Assembly: GCF_017875955.1 (NCBI RefSeq)
Contig: NZ_JAGINK010000001.1
Location: 3,440,501-3,504,500, forward strand
Direction of reading: 5' to 3'
DNA from: Pseudomonas sp. BP8
GTDB lineage: Bacteria; Pseudomonadota; Gammaproteobacteria; Pseudomonadales; Pseudomonadaceae
DNA length: 64,000 bases
Positions 51,252 to 61,181 of this stretch are shown piece after piece; the first letter of the stretch is position 1, and each line of letters opens with the position of its first letter. A model generated the notes under the pieces. It saw only the letters and a list, made by a program, of their open reading frames with translations, had not been told where the DNA came from and did no database searches. A program made the translations under genes and the position numbers.

Positions 51252-51288
51252 AAAAAAATGGCCACCACCCGCGTGGGGGTGATGGCCA
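51252..51288 (-). terminator. Strong hairpin with A run, terminator for leftward reading
   Basis: TGGCCACCACCC and GGGTGATGGCCA form a stem around GCGTGG. Seven A's precede it on the plus strand, giving a T run for leftward transcription, so it would end the HAD fragment's transcript. It lies 36 bases after the graspetide operon. Confidence 0.6.
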
Positions 51289-51337
51289 CATGGCACTGAA
51301 CTCCGTCAGAACAGTGCCAGCCCGGTCAGCAGGGAAG

Positions 51338-51359
51338 TGCGGCTAGGAGCCGCAATTTT
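51338..51359 (+). terminator. Hairpin with T run, terminator for the graspetide operon
   Basis: TGCGGCT, loop AGG, AGCCGCA, then ATTTT. It fits an intrinsic terminator for rightward reading from the graspetide operon (stop at 51216). Confidence 0.55.
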
Positions 51360-51493
51360 GAGCCGACCATCTGCCAAGGTAGAGCGGGCCCACCTCGGCC
51401 TGGACTCGGAGTGATACTCGACAGCGACCGCGCAATGGGATCTGCTGTTGTGCATCGCAAGGTGCTTCAGGGAAGAGCTTGCGTATCAGGGTT

Positions 51494-51907
51494 TCATAGC
51501 TTTCGGATGTCACAGCAGGGCATGTTGGCACGGGAAGCCGCCTCGATACCTTGCACACTGTCCTCGAATACAAGGCATAGTTCGTTGGGAATGTTGAGTC
51601 GCTTAGCTGCCTCGAGGAACAGATCAGGTTTGGGCTTGGCTTCACCTACATCGTCGAAAGTGACAATGGTGTCGAAGAGAGGGGTGAGCCCAAGCACCTG
51701 AAGTGATGCTTTAACGATTTCCTTCGATCCGCCTGAGGCGACTGCCATAGGAAGGCGTCCTTTAAACCTTCGTGCAATCGCTGTGACCGCAGCTACCTCG
51801 CGGAGGTGTTCTCCAAGATGCTGGAGATAGTGACTCCTCATAGTGCTAATCACATCATCACGTTGCAGGACGACACCGTGCTCGTCCTCGAAATGATCCA
51901 TCAGCAC
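51494..51907 (-). pseudogene. HAD-family phosphatase, N-terminally truncated
   Basis: 137 residues of the C-terminal part of a beta-phosphoglucomutase-like HAD phosphatase: RLPMAVASGGSKEIVKASLQ (motif II), then FDDVGEAKPKPDLFLEAAKR and CLVFEDSVQGIEAASRAN (motifs III and IV). The N-terminal DxD nucleophile motif is missing. The protein would be inactive. The gene is cut at 51907, immediately next to a second truncated gene read in the other direction. A deletion or insertion scar is the likely cause. Confidence 0.8.
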
Positions 51908-51908
51908 T

Positions 51909-53264
51909 ACAGCCTACAAACAAGGGATCATCAAAGGTGTCGGCGGGACTACCTGGCACTGGGCTGGATCGAGCTGGCGCTATCTGCCTAACGACTTCCG
52001 TATGCAGAGTCTCTACGGGGTAGGGCGGGACTACGCCATCACTTACGATGAGCTGGAGCCTTACTACTACGAGGCCGAACTTGAAATGGGTGTTATGGGG
52101 CCGAACGGTGAGGAAATTGTTCCTTCCGCACCACGCCAACATCCATGGCCGATGACGTCGATGCCATATGGCCCAGGCGATCGCAAATTCACGGAGGTCG
52201 TCAAGAAGCTGGGCTACGACAATACCCCGGTTCCACAGGCTCGCAACAGCCGGCCGTATGACGGGCGACCTCAATGCTGCGGTAACAATAACTGCATGCC
52301 AATCTGTCCGATCGGTGCGATGTACCACGGGGCTTACTCCGTCTGGAAAGCGGAAGCATTGGGGGCAAAGGTCATCGCGAACGCGGTGGTGTACTCGATC
52401 GAAACCGATGCTAGTAATCGGGTTGTGGCGATGAACTACTACGACCCGGACAAGCGCTCGTTCCGTGTTACTGCCAAGACCTTCGTGATCTCGGGCAACG
52501 GTATCGAAACGCCGAAGCTCCTCCTGCTCGCTGCAAACGATCGCAATCCAAACGGCATTGCCAACTCGTCTGACCAGGTTGGGCGTAACATGATGGATCA
52601 CCCTGGCATCGGCATGAGCTTCCAGTCGGCGGAGCCGATTTGGTCGGGCGGTGGTTCGGTGCAGATGAGCTCCATCACGAACTACCGTGATGGCCCATTC
52701 CGCGCGGATTACTCTGCCATCCAGATCGGGTACAACAACACGGCTCAGAACTCGCGCGCGGGTATGAAGGCTCTGTCGATGGGCCTGGTAGGTCGTAAGC
52801 TGGACGAAGAGATTCGTCGCAGGACTGCTCACGGTGTCGACATGTACGTCAACCATGAGACGCTCGCTCATCCCGATAACCGTCTGGTGCTGTCGAAGAC
52901 TCACCGTGATGCGCTTGGCATCCCGCATCCTGAAGTGACCTACGACGTGGGTGAGTACGTTCGCAAATCCGCGAAGCTGTCTCGCGAGCATTTGAAACGA
53001 ATTGCTGAGGCGCTCGGCGGTACCGAGATCGAGATGACATCGTTCTTCACCCCGAACAACCATATTACTGGCGGAACCATCATGGGGCTTGATCCCAAGG
53101 ACTCCGTTGTAGATGGCTGGTTGCGGACTCATGACCACGCGAACCTGTTCCTTGCGACGGGTGCTGCAATGGCGGCGGCGGGCACCGTGAACTCGACTCT
53201 CACGATGGCTGCTCTGTCTCTCCGGGCAGGGGATGCCATCCTGCGAGACCTTAAGCACGTGTAA
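51909..53264 (+). pseudogene. GMC-type gluconate dehydrogenase flavoprotein, N-terminally truncated
   Basis: The frame runs without a start from GVGGTTWHWAGSSWRYLP at 51939 to the end (about 450 residues). It matches the GMC oxidoreductase/gluconate 2-dehydrogenase FAD subunit. Conserved pieces are LYGVGRDYAITYDELEPYYY, CCGNNNCMPICPIGAMYHGA with a cysteine cluster, ISGNGIETPKLLLLAANDR, NMMDHPGIGMSFQ and HITGGTIMGLDPK. The FAD-binding GxGxxG N-terminus is lost. A downstream ATG at 52002 cannot restore the fold. Nearly all of the catalytic part is still intact. Confidence 0.85.
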
Positions 53265-53291
53265 ACAGTGTTTTTTAGCGTCTGATTGCAA

Positions 53292-53327
53292 AAACGCCCG
53301 AAGCCAGGCTGTTGGGTTCGGGCGTTT
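53292..53327 (+). terminator. Intrinsic terminator after the GMC fragment
   Basis: AACGCCCGAA and TTCGGGCGTT form a 10-base stem with a 15-base loop followed by TTTCTGATTCT. It lies 28 bases after the stop. It may also serve the leftward neighbour gene. Confidence 0.7.
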
Positions 53328-53383
53328 CTGATTCTGCAATGCAGTTGGGGATTGACCAGCTCGCTGCTTCTTCGACAGAGCTT

Positions 53384-54346
53384 TTAGCTGCTTTGGGCTG
53401 ACAGGTGCTCGTTCAGCGAATGAACCAGCCCGGAGCCAACTTCAGGGTCATCTTCAAACTGCTCAGCAAGCCACGAGGCCAGAAGCGGAGTGTCTCTTAG
53501 AGTGATTTTTTCTTTCACGCTGTAGCTATCGTGGCATTGGCTGGATTTGTGTATCTTAATGAATACATTATTTCCGGATACCACGTACCTCATGCTTGTT
53601 CTTAGGGAGCCGGAAATAGCTATCATTTCTTTCGAGTTTTCACCGAAAGTATTTATTTCATATCGAGGGTTATATGATTTGAAAAGTGGTAGGAAATGAA
53701 AAAATCTACGCTTTTTAAAATCATTCAATCGATTTTCTGCAGCTGCTAACGCTGCAGACCACGCCCTTATATTTAGGTTTGTGTCCAGTTCTTCATTTGA
53801 AAACTTCAAGTCGATTGTGTCCGGCGCGAAGAGTGTAAATGAATTTGCCGCGACAACGACATGGTCAAGAGAAAACTCTAGCGGCCTCATTGCTACGTAT
53901 GGCATAAGCTTGCCAAGAGAAGAGGAGTGAACAACAACAGGGCGTTTATTCTTATTTCCCTCGATTACTCTAAGCTTTGGAGTGGCTAATGGAGTTTGAG
54001 GGCTTGGGGTTAAAGCAGTACCAACTGAAGCGATAGAGTTCCAACTTTCGTTGAGATCGTCAAGCATAGGGTCATCTAGCCCAACACTGGGAATGTCGTC
54101 GCGGTATTGTAGAGGGGCGCCGCCATGCGGCCACGCACTGGCTTCATCCTCGTCAAGCGTCATTCTAGAAAGTTCCGCTAGAATTTTTTTGTTGCGCTCG
54201 TCGTTAGGAGAAGTGGCCAGTTCCACAGCGATTTCTTGCAGGCGCAATACTTCTTCAACGTCGTCAATGTCAAGACGTTCGCCAGTCACACTCGCCACCG
54301 CGTCGGCTATATGTGATAGTTGCAGAGTTTGTTCTGATTGCGTCAT
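53384..54346 (-). CDS. Unknown protein, second gene of a minus-strand pair
   Basis: A 320-residue soluble protein. The first 70 residues are acidic and helical (RLDIDDVEEVLRLQEIAVEL). A linker (SPQTPLATPKLRVIEGNKNK) leads to a beta-rich domain (FSLDHVVVAANSFTLFAPDT, then MRYVVSGNNVFIKIHKSSQC) and a C-terminal helix. No motif known to me. The GNAT-like gene precedes it by 20 bases, so they form a pair. It may be a regulator or partner of the acetyltransferase, or part of a defence operon. AT content is higher than in the catabolic half. Confidence 0.6.
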   Translation of the reverse strand: MTQSEQTLQLSHIADAVASVTGERLDIDDVEEVLRLQEIAVELATSPNDERNKKILAELSRMTLDEDEASAWPHGGAPLQYRDDIPSVGLDDPMLDDLNESWNSIASVGTALTPSPQTPLATPKLRVIEGNKNKRPVVVHSSSLGKLMPYVAMRPLEFSLDHVVVAANSFTLFAPDTIDLKFSNEELDTNLNIRAWSAALAAAENRLNDFKKRRFFHFLPLFKSYNPRYEINTFGENSKEMIAISGSLRTSMRYVVSGNNVFIKIHKSSQCHDSYSVKEKITLRDTPLLASWLAEQFEDDPEVGSGLVHSLNEHLSAQSS

Positions 54347-54366
54347 GGATTTAGCTGCCTATTGAT

Positions 54367-55296
54367 CTAGACTAACGCAGAAGCTGCGGTGGGCAAAGAA
54401 GCTCTCTTTCTGTCATTTTTAACGCAGAACTGCAGTGCATCCTCAGCTGTCCAATGAAAGAACTCGTCGCGGGGATGATTTCTGAACTTGGTTACGACTT
54501 TGTCGCACTTTTCGAGCCTAGTCATGCCGCACTTACTCCCATAGAAGTCGATAAGCTTCTCACCGCCTTGGGAGGCGGCATGGAGGAGCATCTCTCCACT
54601 GCCGTCATTATCGAAAGTGGCTTGGACGGCACAATCCAGAAGTGCCTTTGCTACGCCAAAAACGTAGGGGCGCTTCAGGACTTCTTCATAAACCTCAGAT
54701 GGGGCATCAGCTAAGTACCAAGTGAAGCCACGTATACCCCACTCATCGACTTGTGAGTGAAGTTTAGGGACTGCAGTCAGCATGCCAATTGGAAATTGAG
54801 CACCATTCTGTTCAACCACGATGCACATCGACTTCACCCGGCCGGATTTCACCTTTGGCAAATGGCTAACAAGTGAAAAGCTCAGCGCGCCGAGCCAGAT
54901 ATTTCTCCAGTTCCAGCCGATATCTGCTCGAGTTGTAGAGGTTTTTTCAGCCCCCTCCCAGATGTGGTAGTGCTCCTCGACCAAGGGTTGAACATCAGTG
55001 ATCCAGCGTTTGACAAGCGTCCAGGTCATGGGAACCACGCTGACTACGACAGCATGCGGTTCTTTAGGATTGTCTGGGTTGTTGATCGGAAGCCACCGAA
55101 TCGGGTTGTTCAATGCAGGCATAGAGGCTCGACAAGATTCACGTTCACATCTCCTATGGGCATAGGGACACGACAGACCGTGCTTGTCATGGGCTCGATA
55201 ACCCCGGAAGCTGCTCATGGCCGGCGGGGTTGCAGACGCCATTTCCCTATGATGTCGCGGTGATACTACCATGTCGCTCATCTTCTTCATATGCAC
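54367..55296 (-). CDS. GNAT-like acetyltransferase domain protein
   Basis: Up to 309 residues from a GTG at 55296; starts at 55290 or 55281 are also possible. The N-terminal 60 residues contain a Cys-rich stretch (SCPYAHRRCERESC). The body has WRNIWLGALSFSLVSHLP, then FGVAKALLDCAVQATFDNDG and SGEMLLHAASQGGEKLIDFY, followed by GSKCGMTRL. This order (helix after a beta-strand, then LHA...FY-CGM) fits GNAT acyl-CoA binding and C-terminal parts. The substrate is unknown. It is the first gene of the pair and faces the Wadjet operon across a 312-bp gap. Confidence 0.55.
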   Translation of the reverse strand: MHMKKMSDMVVSPRHHREMASATPPAMSSFRGYRAHDKHGLSCPYAHRRCERESCRASMPALNNPIRWLPINNPDNPKEPHAVVVSVVPMTWTLVKRWITDVQPLVEEHYHIWEGAEKTSTTRADIGWNWRNIWLGALSFSLVSHLPKVKSGRVKSMCIVVEQNGAQFPIGMLTAVPKLHSQVDEWGIRGFTWYLADAPSEVYEEVLKRPYVFGVAKALLDCAVQATFDNDGSGEMLLHAASQGGEKLIDFYGSKCGMTRLEKCDKVVTKFRNHPRDEFFHWTAEDALQFCVKNDRKRASLPTAASALV

Positions 55297-55608
55297 CAGC
55301 TGTCTACTGGGCGCCTCCTAATCTGCCATAGGACGATTGAGCCACTACAGAGTTCACCTTAACCCCTTTGGCTCTCTTGGTGCTGCTACAGGTGTCTTGC
55401 CATGCTTCTTTAGCTTAGCTGTTGCCCGCTGGAAGGTGATTACATTCCGTTCATCAGCGGATAGACCGTCTGGCTGGCAGCGCGATGCCGTAGCGTTGCT
55501 CAATTTCAAGAAGCAGCTAAGCTTTCAGGCTGCAAATAGTGCAGCGGTGGCCTATTTCGCGTGCGACACAACCATTTCGCCGCGTTTCGCCTGTGGGGTG
55601 CTTATCCC
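55297..55608. other. Divergent promoter gap between the unknown pair and Wadjet
   Basis: 312 bases with no convincing gene; a frame at 55337-55678 begins with TTG and overlaps jetA. It should contain the promoters for both operons. No clear palindrome was found. Confidence 0.4.
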
Positions 55609-57108
55609 ATGGAAGAGAACCTACAACAGCGTGCCGAGCATCTGGTTGGGCTTCGCACACACAATCCAGCGTGGTTGATTCTCGCCTCGCCGCGAGCTCC
55701 TTTTTTCCTGGCCAGCCTTCGTATCCTCTTCGAGCCTGGCCGTGACGGCGTTGAGATGAGCGACGCACTCAGATCTCTGGCTGATACCTTCGCAAATTGC
55801 TCCGATCCTGAGTTTTACAAGATCGAGCGTGGGGCTGAGCTTCACCAAGCAAACCGAGAGCTCAGGGAGTGGATCAAGCGCCGGCTCATCGTTGAGCGGA
55901 ACGGGCGAATCTACGCAACTGATTTCTTGGAATCCGCATTTCGGTTCACTGAATCTCTCGAAAATCGCTTCATGACGTCAACCGCCTCCCGGTTGTCAGT
56001 CGTGCAGCGTGAAATCGAGAATCTCGAGACGCACCTCAATTCGGATGTGAAGAGCAGGAAGCTTGCACTAAAGCGGCGTATCAAGGAACTGTTGGCTGAG
56101 CTAGAGCGAGCCAAGGCAGGGCTCATCCCGGTACTTGATGAAGAGAAGGCCATTGAGGGCATCATTGAGGTCTACTCCCTCGCTATCAGTTTGCTAGCGG
56201 ATTTTCGAAGGGTGGAGGATTCCTGGCGGGATGCCGACCGAAGGCTGCGCCAATCGATCATCAGTGAGAGGTTTAACCGGGGAGAGATCGTTGACAACCT
56301 GTTGGATGGCCAGGAGGCTTTGCTCAATACGCCAGAAGGCAGAGTCTTCGACAGTTTCCAGCAGCAGCTATGGGCTCCGCTCGAGCTTGAGCGTATGCGG
56401 CATCGCCTGCAGAACATCATGCGCCATCCAGCTGCTTCCAAAGCGCTGACGAAAACCCAGCAGGTCGAGTTGCTGCGGTTGGTGCCGAGGCTACTCAGAG
56501 AAACAGAGCTGGTGCTACAAGCCAGGGCACGGAGCGAGCGAGACGTCAAAAGCTTCATGAAGACAGGGCTCGTTGCTGAACACCACCGCGTCGGGCACCT
56601 GCTCAATGAGTTCTTCAGTATGGCCGTGAACATTGATTGGAGTCGCCAATCAGTGCGGCACTTGCAAGTTCCGCTACCTCCGTTGGGCATGGCCCTGGTT
56701 AAAGTGCCGGCGGTTGAGCGATTGGGCTTCAAAGGTATCTCCGGAGAAATTGCTCCAGAGCTTGATCTCAGTCGGCGGCCAGCAGATCTGGAGGAGATTG
56801 ACGATGAGTTCTGGCAGTCCTTCGATGGGCTAGATCGAGATGCATTCATCAGAGAAACCTTGAGAATACTGGCCGAGCAGCAGCGCCCACTCTCTCTTGC
56901 GGAGCTGGCCTCGTTCCTTCCTCCGACCCATGATCTTGAGTGCTTCACGATATGGATCACCATGGCCCGGGAGGCTGGAATTGATGTGTACGAGGATCAG
57001 ACCGCTCCTTTTGATCTGACTGACAAAGATGATCGTCAGTGGCGCTTCCATCTGCCCTTCACCCAACTTGAGAGCGAGAAGCTTCGCGACATCAAATGGG
57101 AGCTCTGA
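55609..57108 (+). CDS. jetA: Wadjet defence protein JetA (DUF3375)
   Basis: A 499-residue protein of the DUF3375 family, the kleisin-like/MukF-type subunit of Wadjet type I. It reads ILASPRAPFFLASLRILFEP and then GRDGVEMSDALRSLADTF near the N-terminus. Mid-section coiled coils follow (LRQSIISERFNRGEIVDNLL, VELLRLVPRLLRETELVLQA). The C-terminus has the winged-helix-like region ERLGFKGISGEIAPELDLSR. The start is the ATG giving MEENLQQR; the frame is open further upstream without a good start signal. jetB follows with a 1-base gap. The order A-B-C-D identifies the system. Confidence 0.92.
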   Translation: MEENLQQRAEHLVGLRTHNPAWLILASPRAPFFLASLRILFEPGRDGVEMSDALRSLADTFANCSDPEFYKIERGAELHQANRELREWIKRRLIVERNGRIYATDFLESAFRFTESLENRFMTSTASRLSVVQREIENLETHLNSDVKSRKLALKRRIKELLAELERAKAGLIPVLDEEKAIEGIIEVYSLAISLLADFRRVEDSWRDADRRLRQSIISERFNRGEIVDNLLDGQEALLNTPEGRVFDSFQQQLWAPLELERMRHRLQNIMRHPAASKALTKTQQVELLRLVPRLLRETELVLQARARSERDVKSFMKTGLVAEHHRVGHLLNEFFSMAVNIDWSRQSVRHLQVPLPPLGMALVKVPAVERLGFKGISGEIAPELDLSRRPADLEEIDDEFWQSFDGLDRDAFIRETLRILAEQQRPLSLAELASFLPPTHDLECFTIWITMAREAGIDVYEDQTAPFDLTDKDDRQWRFHLPFTQLESEKLRDIKWEL

Positions 57109-57109
57109 C

Positions 57110-57862
57110 ATGCCAAGCATTTTTGATGAATTGACAGGTAGTCCGGAAGAGGGCGAAGAGCGCGATGAGGATTCGGATCAGGAACCGGAGCCGGATGATG
57201 ACTTGGAGATCGATGAATCAGATCTGGAAGGTGACGACCAGCGAACACCCCGGGTCATTCGAGAGGTGGTTCAGGAACTGTTCAAAAACGGATTTATTGA
57301 AGAGTCCGATTACAAGCGCCTCTACCGTGCGGCATTGGCGAATGCTGAGCAAGTGGAGCAAATCTTCGAACCCTTCGATCTTGATGTTCAGTATGACGAA
57401 TTTCGAGGCCTTGCCTTTGTCAGGGTGCGCCGTGAGTCAGGTGAGATCGCGCAGGCTTGGACGCATCCTCTCATCAGGCGGTACCCCTTCAACCTAGAGC
57501 AGACACTGCTGATCGCTGTTCTTCGACAACACTTGATCGAGTGCGAAATGGAAAGCGGGGTTGGGTCGGCTATCCCTCAAATGACAGTCGATGACGTCAT
57601 CACACAGTTGCGAGCCTATCTCGGGGAGCCTGGTTCAGACTTCAAAGATCGTCAAAGGGCAGTGAGGCTGCTTACTCACCTGAGAAAGCATCATCTCATT
57701 TCAATGAGTGAGCAAAGCGATCATTTCACCATCCGTCCGTTGATTGCCCACGTGGCAAACCCCGAAAATTTGGCGGCATTGCTCCAGTGGCTGGAAATTC
57801 ACGACCTCAGTGCCGATCAGCTCCCGCCAACGTGTGAGGAAGGAGAGGACACCGATGAATAG
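57110..57862 (+). CDS. jetB: Wadjet defence protein JetB (DUF4194)
   Basis: A 250-residue DUF4194/MukE-like protein. It has an acidic start (GSPEEGEERDEDSDQEPEPD) and folds into winged-helix units (VVQELFKNGFIEESDYKRLY, then RKHHLISMSEQSDHFTIRPL). The start gives MPSIFDELTG after GGGAG. jetC begins 8 bases before its stop. In Wadjet, JetB bridges JetA and the JetC ATPase in a condensin-like assembly. The sequence is of normal length. Confidence 0.9.
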   Translation: MPSIFDELTGSPEEGEERDEDSDQEPEPDDDLEIDESDLEGDDQRTPRVIREVVQELFKNGFIEESDYKRLYRAALANAEQVEQIFEPFDLDVQYDEFRGLAFVRVRRESGEIAQAWTHPLIRRYPFNLEQTLLIAVLRQHLIECEMESGVGSAIPQMTVDDVITQLRAYLGEPGSDFKDRQRAVRLLTHLRKHHLISMSEQSDHFTIRPLIAHVANPENLAALLQWLEIHDLSADQLPPTCEEGEDTDE

Positions 57863-60800
57863 TCTAGTGAGGAGCCCAACTGGATATGTTCTGAGGGAGT
57901 TGAAAATATTCAACTGGGGCAGCTTCAACGGTATGCACCCAGCACCCATTCACCCCGGTGGGACATCATTAGTTGGTGTAACTGGTAGTGGGAAAACAAC
58001 GATCATCGATGGGTTTATGACGTTGATTTGCCTGAATCCGCGTTACAACACTGCCTCTACAGGAGGCAATGATAGTGATAGGGACTTGGTTTCTTATGTG
58101 AGAGGGATGCCGTCTCTGGGCGACGGGCAAAATCTCAAGCAGAAGGGCAGCCGGCCCGGGCAAACGACGTCAGGGATCTGTGCCACCTTCGCGCGAGGAG
58201 AGCAACTGGTGCGCCTTGGTGCCGTGTTCTTCTTCGAAGGCACCAGTTCCGCAACAGCTGAGCTAGAGAAAAACTGGATTTTCTGCACCAACCCGGAACA
58301 AAGCCTTGAGTCTTGGCTCGTGACTTTTCACGACGAGGGAAGGCGTGGCTTGGAGCTGCTTGAGAGGAACACCCAAGGTTTTTGGGTTCATTCTGTTCGA
58401 AGGGACTACATGGCGCGTGTCCGGGCCCAGTTCCAAGTCAGTGACAACGCTCTCTCGTTGTTGAACCGAGCAGCCGGCATCAAGCAGCTCACCGACATCG
58501 ACGCGATATTTCGAGACCTAGTGCTGGAAGACCGGGCTGCCTTCAAGCGTGCAGACGAAGTGGTGAAAAGCTTCGACGACCTCAACATCATCCACCAGGA
58601 GCTGGAGCTTGCTCGGGCTCAGCAGCAGAAGCTTAAACCTATCGCTGAGCTGTGGGCTCGCCACCAGCAGCAAGAGAAATCGCTCGCAGAGCTGAGGCTT
58701 GTCAGGGATCTAACGCCAATATGGTTCGCCGAGCAATCGCATCATCTCTGGTCGGAAGAGAGGCGGGGGCTGGAACAGGAAACAGAGAAGGCTCTCTTCG
58801 TAACGCACCGCCTCGGTGATCAGCGCAACGAGCTGAAGCAGCAATGTGATGTCTTCCTGCAAGCCTACCTACAGAAGGGAGGCGCTAGCATCGATCAACT
58901 ACAAAGGCGTGTGGAGGAGTGGATAGCTACCAAGCGTGTCCGAGCAACCACTTCTGGCCAATATCGGTCACGGATGCGCAGGCTAGGCCTCAGCGAGGAA
59001 CTATCTGAAGCTGGGCTGAAGCAAAACAAAGAGCTGGCTCATCAGCGTTGTGAGGCTTTGGCACAGCAGATTACAGAGCAACGCTCCGAGGCATTTCAGA
59101 TTGGGATAAACGAGTCGGATATTCGCGGTCGTCTCGAAGGCCTCCAGCAGGAGGTTGAGGAGGTCAAGCAGCGCCCAGGTTCAAACCTGCCTACTGGGTA
59201 CCATCAGTTTCGTGCTCAGCTAGCGGAATACTTGGAGGTGGATGAAGCACTGTTACCCTTCGCCGCAGAGCTGATCCAGGTGAAGGCTGAAGAGCAGGAA
59301 TGGCGGGGGGCGATCGAGCGCGCGATCGGTGGACATAGGCTTCGCGTGCTTGTTCCGGCTGACAAAGCTAAAGCAGCGCTGCGTTGGATCAACGGCCGCG
59401 ACAACCACCTGCATGTAAGAGTGCTTGACGTGGATCTCGATACTCCTAGGGGCGAGATCTTGCCTGACGGCTTCGCACGAAAGCTCATTCTCAAGCGGCA
59501 TCCGTACAAGAAAGCTTTAGAAGTTCTGCTGGCCGAGTTAGATCGCCATTGCGTTGATAGCTCGGACGCGTTGCTGGCCACTCCGCAAGCAATGACCAAA
59601 GAAGGGATGACGTCAGAACAGCCCCTTTTCTTCGAGAAGCGGGATCAGCGCCTGTTGAGTTCTGACTGGTTCACAGGGTTCGATAATCGGGATCGGCTGA
59701 CGTACCTGAGCCAGGAAATAGTGAAGGTTGACGACCAGCTGGAACATGCCCATGAAGCGCTTTGTGCTGCAAGGGATCGTCTGGGTGAGCTCGAGGAAGC
59801 GAGCACTGCCTATCAATTGATCAACGATGTTGAGTTTGAATTCATCGATCTCCATGGCGCCGAAAGTCAGGTTATCGATCTCCAGGGGCAGCTTGAATAC
59901 CTGACTCGCCCCGGCACAGACATCTCTATTGCCAAATCACAGTTGGATGAGGGTAACCAAAGGGCTGAGACCCTAGAGGTGTCGTTTCTCGAGGCGCGTG
60001 ATGCTTATACTAGGTTGCTTGACCGGCTCAGAATAGCTGTAGAGAAGGTCAACGAAACGCTGAAGCAAGCGGAAGTGGGGCTTTCTCCTGAGCAGCATGA
60101 GATCCTTTCCAAGTACCTTCCTACCGTCAGCGCCGAAGAGCTTACAGATCTCAGTAAGATGGAGCTGAGCTGCTATCACGACCATTCAAGAGTTATCGAA
60201 GACTCTCGTGATCAGCTCGAAAAGCTTGAGAACGAATTGATCAGGAAAATGGCCGACGCCAAGTCTGTGGACAGCGGTGCCTTGGTTGAAGTCGGTCTCG
60301 AAGTGGCTGACGTGCCTGCATACCTTGATCGCTTGACCATCCTTACTACAGAGGCCCTACCCGAGAAAGTCGAACGCTTCCTCACCTACCTGAACCGCTC
60401 CTCCGATGATGGCGTCACTCAGCTTTTGAGCTTTGTTGAGCAAGAAGTCGTGATGATTGAGGAGCGGATCGAGGAGCTGAACAACACCTTACGCCGCGTC
60501 GAATTCCAATCAGGAAAGTACCTTCGCCTCGTTACAAGCAAGGTCGTCCACAAGGATCTGGTTGCTCTGCAGTCCGCGCAACGGAGGCTTAATACCGCTC
60601 GCTTCAAGGATGATGTCGGCGAGACCCACTACCGAGCGCTGAGGAATGTGGTTGAAAATCTCAGGAATGCCTCTGAGCGAAAAAAGACCACAGGCGCGCG
60701 GGCCATACTTGATCCAAGGTACAGGCTGGAGTTCTCCGTCGCTGTGGTAGATAGCGTCACGCGAGAGGCCACCGCAGGTAGGAAGGGCTCGTATGGTGAT

Positions 60801-61166
60801 AGCGGCGGAGAGAAGGAGATCATCGCGTCCTACATCCTCACAGCTGCTCTCGGGTATGCATTGTGCCCTATCGGTGAAAGCAAGCCGATTTTCAGCACCG
60901 TGGTGCTCGACGAAGCCTTTTCTAGAACCTCTGTGAGCGTCGCCGCTAGGATAATTGCGGCCCTGAATGAGTTCGGACTTCACCCGATTTTCGTAACCCC
61001 CAACAAGGAGCTGCAGCTTCTCCGGCTTCACACCCGATCAGCCATCATCGTTCACAAAAAAGACGGCGCTTCGAAAATGGTGTCTATGAGTTGGGAGGAG
61101 CTTGAAAACTACTACAGCAGCAAAAAAGCCAAGGGGAGCAAAGACGATGCCGGCGGTGACGCCTGA
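57855..61166 (+). CDS. jetC: Wadjet defence protein JetC (SMC/MukB-like ATPase)
   Basis: A 1103-residue SMC-like protein. The Walker A is SLVGVTGSGKTTIIDG with Lys near 47. A long coiled coil with a hinge-type region follows (residues about 300-900; hinge near VIEDSRDQLEKLENEL-type repeats is not certain). The C-terminal ABC signature is GDSGGEKEIIASYILTAALG (about 981) and Walker B is FSTVVLDEAFSRTS (about 1015). It starts with AGGAGAGGACACCG before the ATG. By family, it loop-extrudes plasmid DNA, which JetD then cuts. All ATPase motifs look intact. Confidence 0.93.
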   Translation: MNSLVRSPTGYVLRELKIFNWGSFNGMHPAPIHPGGTSLVGVTGSGKTTIIDGFMTLICLNPRYNTASTGGNDSDRDLVSYVRGMPSLGDGQNLKQKGSRPGQTTSGICATFARGEQLVRLGAVFFFEGTSSATAELEKNWIFCTNPEQSLESWLVTFHDEGRRGLELLERNTQGFWVHSVRRDYMARVRAQFQVSDNALSLLNRAAGIKQLTDIDAIFRDLVLEDRAAFKRADEVVKSFDDLNIIHQELELARAQQQKLKPIAELWARHQQQEKSLAELRLVRDLTPIWFAEQSHHLWSEERRGLEQETEKALFVTHRLGDQRNELKQQCDVFLQAYLQKGGASIDQLQRRVEEWIATKRVRATTSGQYRSRMRRLGLSEELSEAGLKQNKELAHQRCEALAQQITEQRSEAFQIGINESDIRGRLEGLQQEVEEVKQRPGSNLPTGYHQFRAQLAEYLEVDEALLPFAAELIQVKAEEQEWRGAIERAIGGHRLRVLVPADKAKAALRWINGRDNHLHVRVLDVDLDTPRGEILPDGFARKLILKRHPYKKALEVLLAELDRHCVDSSDALLATPQAMTKEGMTSEQPLFFEKRDQRLLSSDWFTGFDNRDRLTYLSQEIVKVDDQLEHAHEALCAARDRLGELEEASTAYQLINDVEFEFIDLHGAESQVIDLQGQLEYLTRPGTDISIAKSQLDEGNQRAETLEVSFLEARDAYTRLLDRLRIAVEKVNETLKQAEVGLSPEQHEILSKYLPTVSAEELTDLSKMELSCYHDHSRVIEDSRDQLEKLENELIRKMADAKSVDSGALVEVGLEVADVPAYLDRLTILTTEALPEKVERFLTYLNRSSDDGVTQLLSFVEQEVVMIEERIEELNNTLRRVEFQSGKYLRLVTSKVVHKDLVALQSAQRRLNTARFKDDVGETHYRALRNVVENLRNASERKKTTGARAILDPRYRLEFSVAVVDSVTREATAGRKGSYGDSGGEKEIIASYILTAALGYALCPIGESKPIFSTVVLDEAFSRTSVSVAARIIAALNEFGLHPIFVTPNKELQLLRLHTRSAIIVHKKDGASKMVSMSWEELENYYSSKKAKGSKDDAGGDA

Positions 61167-61181
61167 GCCTGGGTGAAACGT

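Noticed and set aside
53265..53290. AGTGTTTTTTAG after the GMC fragment, also compared with the transposon end motif
   Set aside because: It lies next to the terminator of the GMC fragment and is not part of an array.
55337..55678. Plus-strand frame upstream of jetA
   Set aside because: It begins with TTG, overlaps the start of jetA in another frame and has no protein-like pattern.
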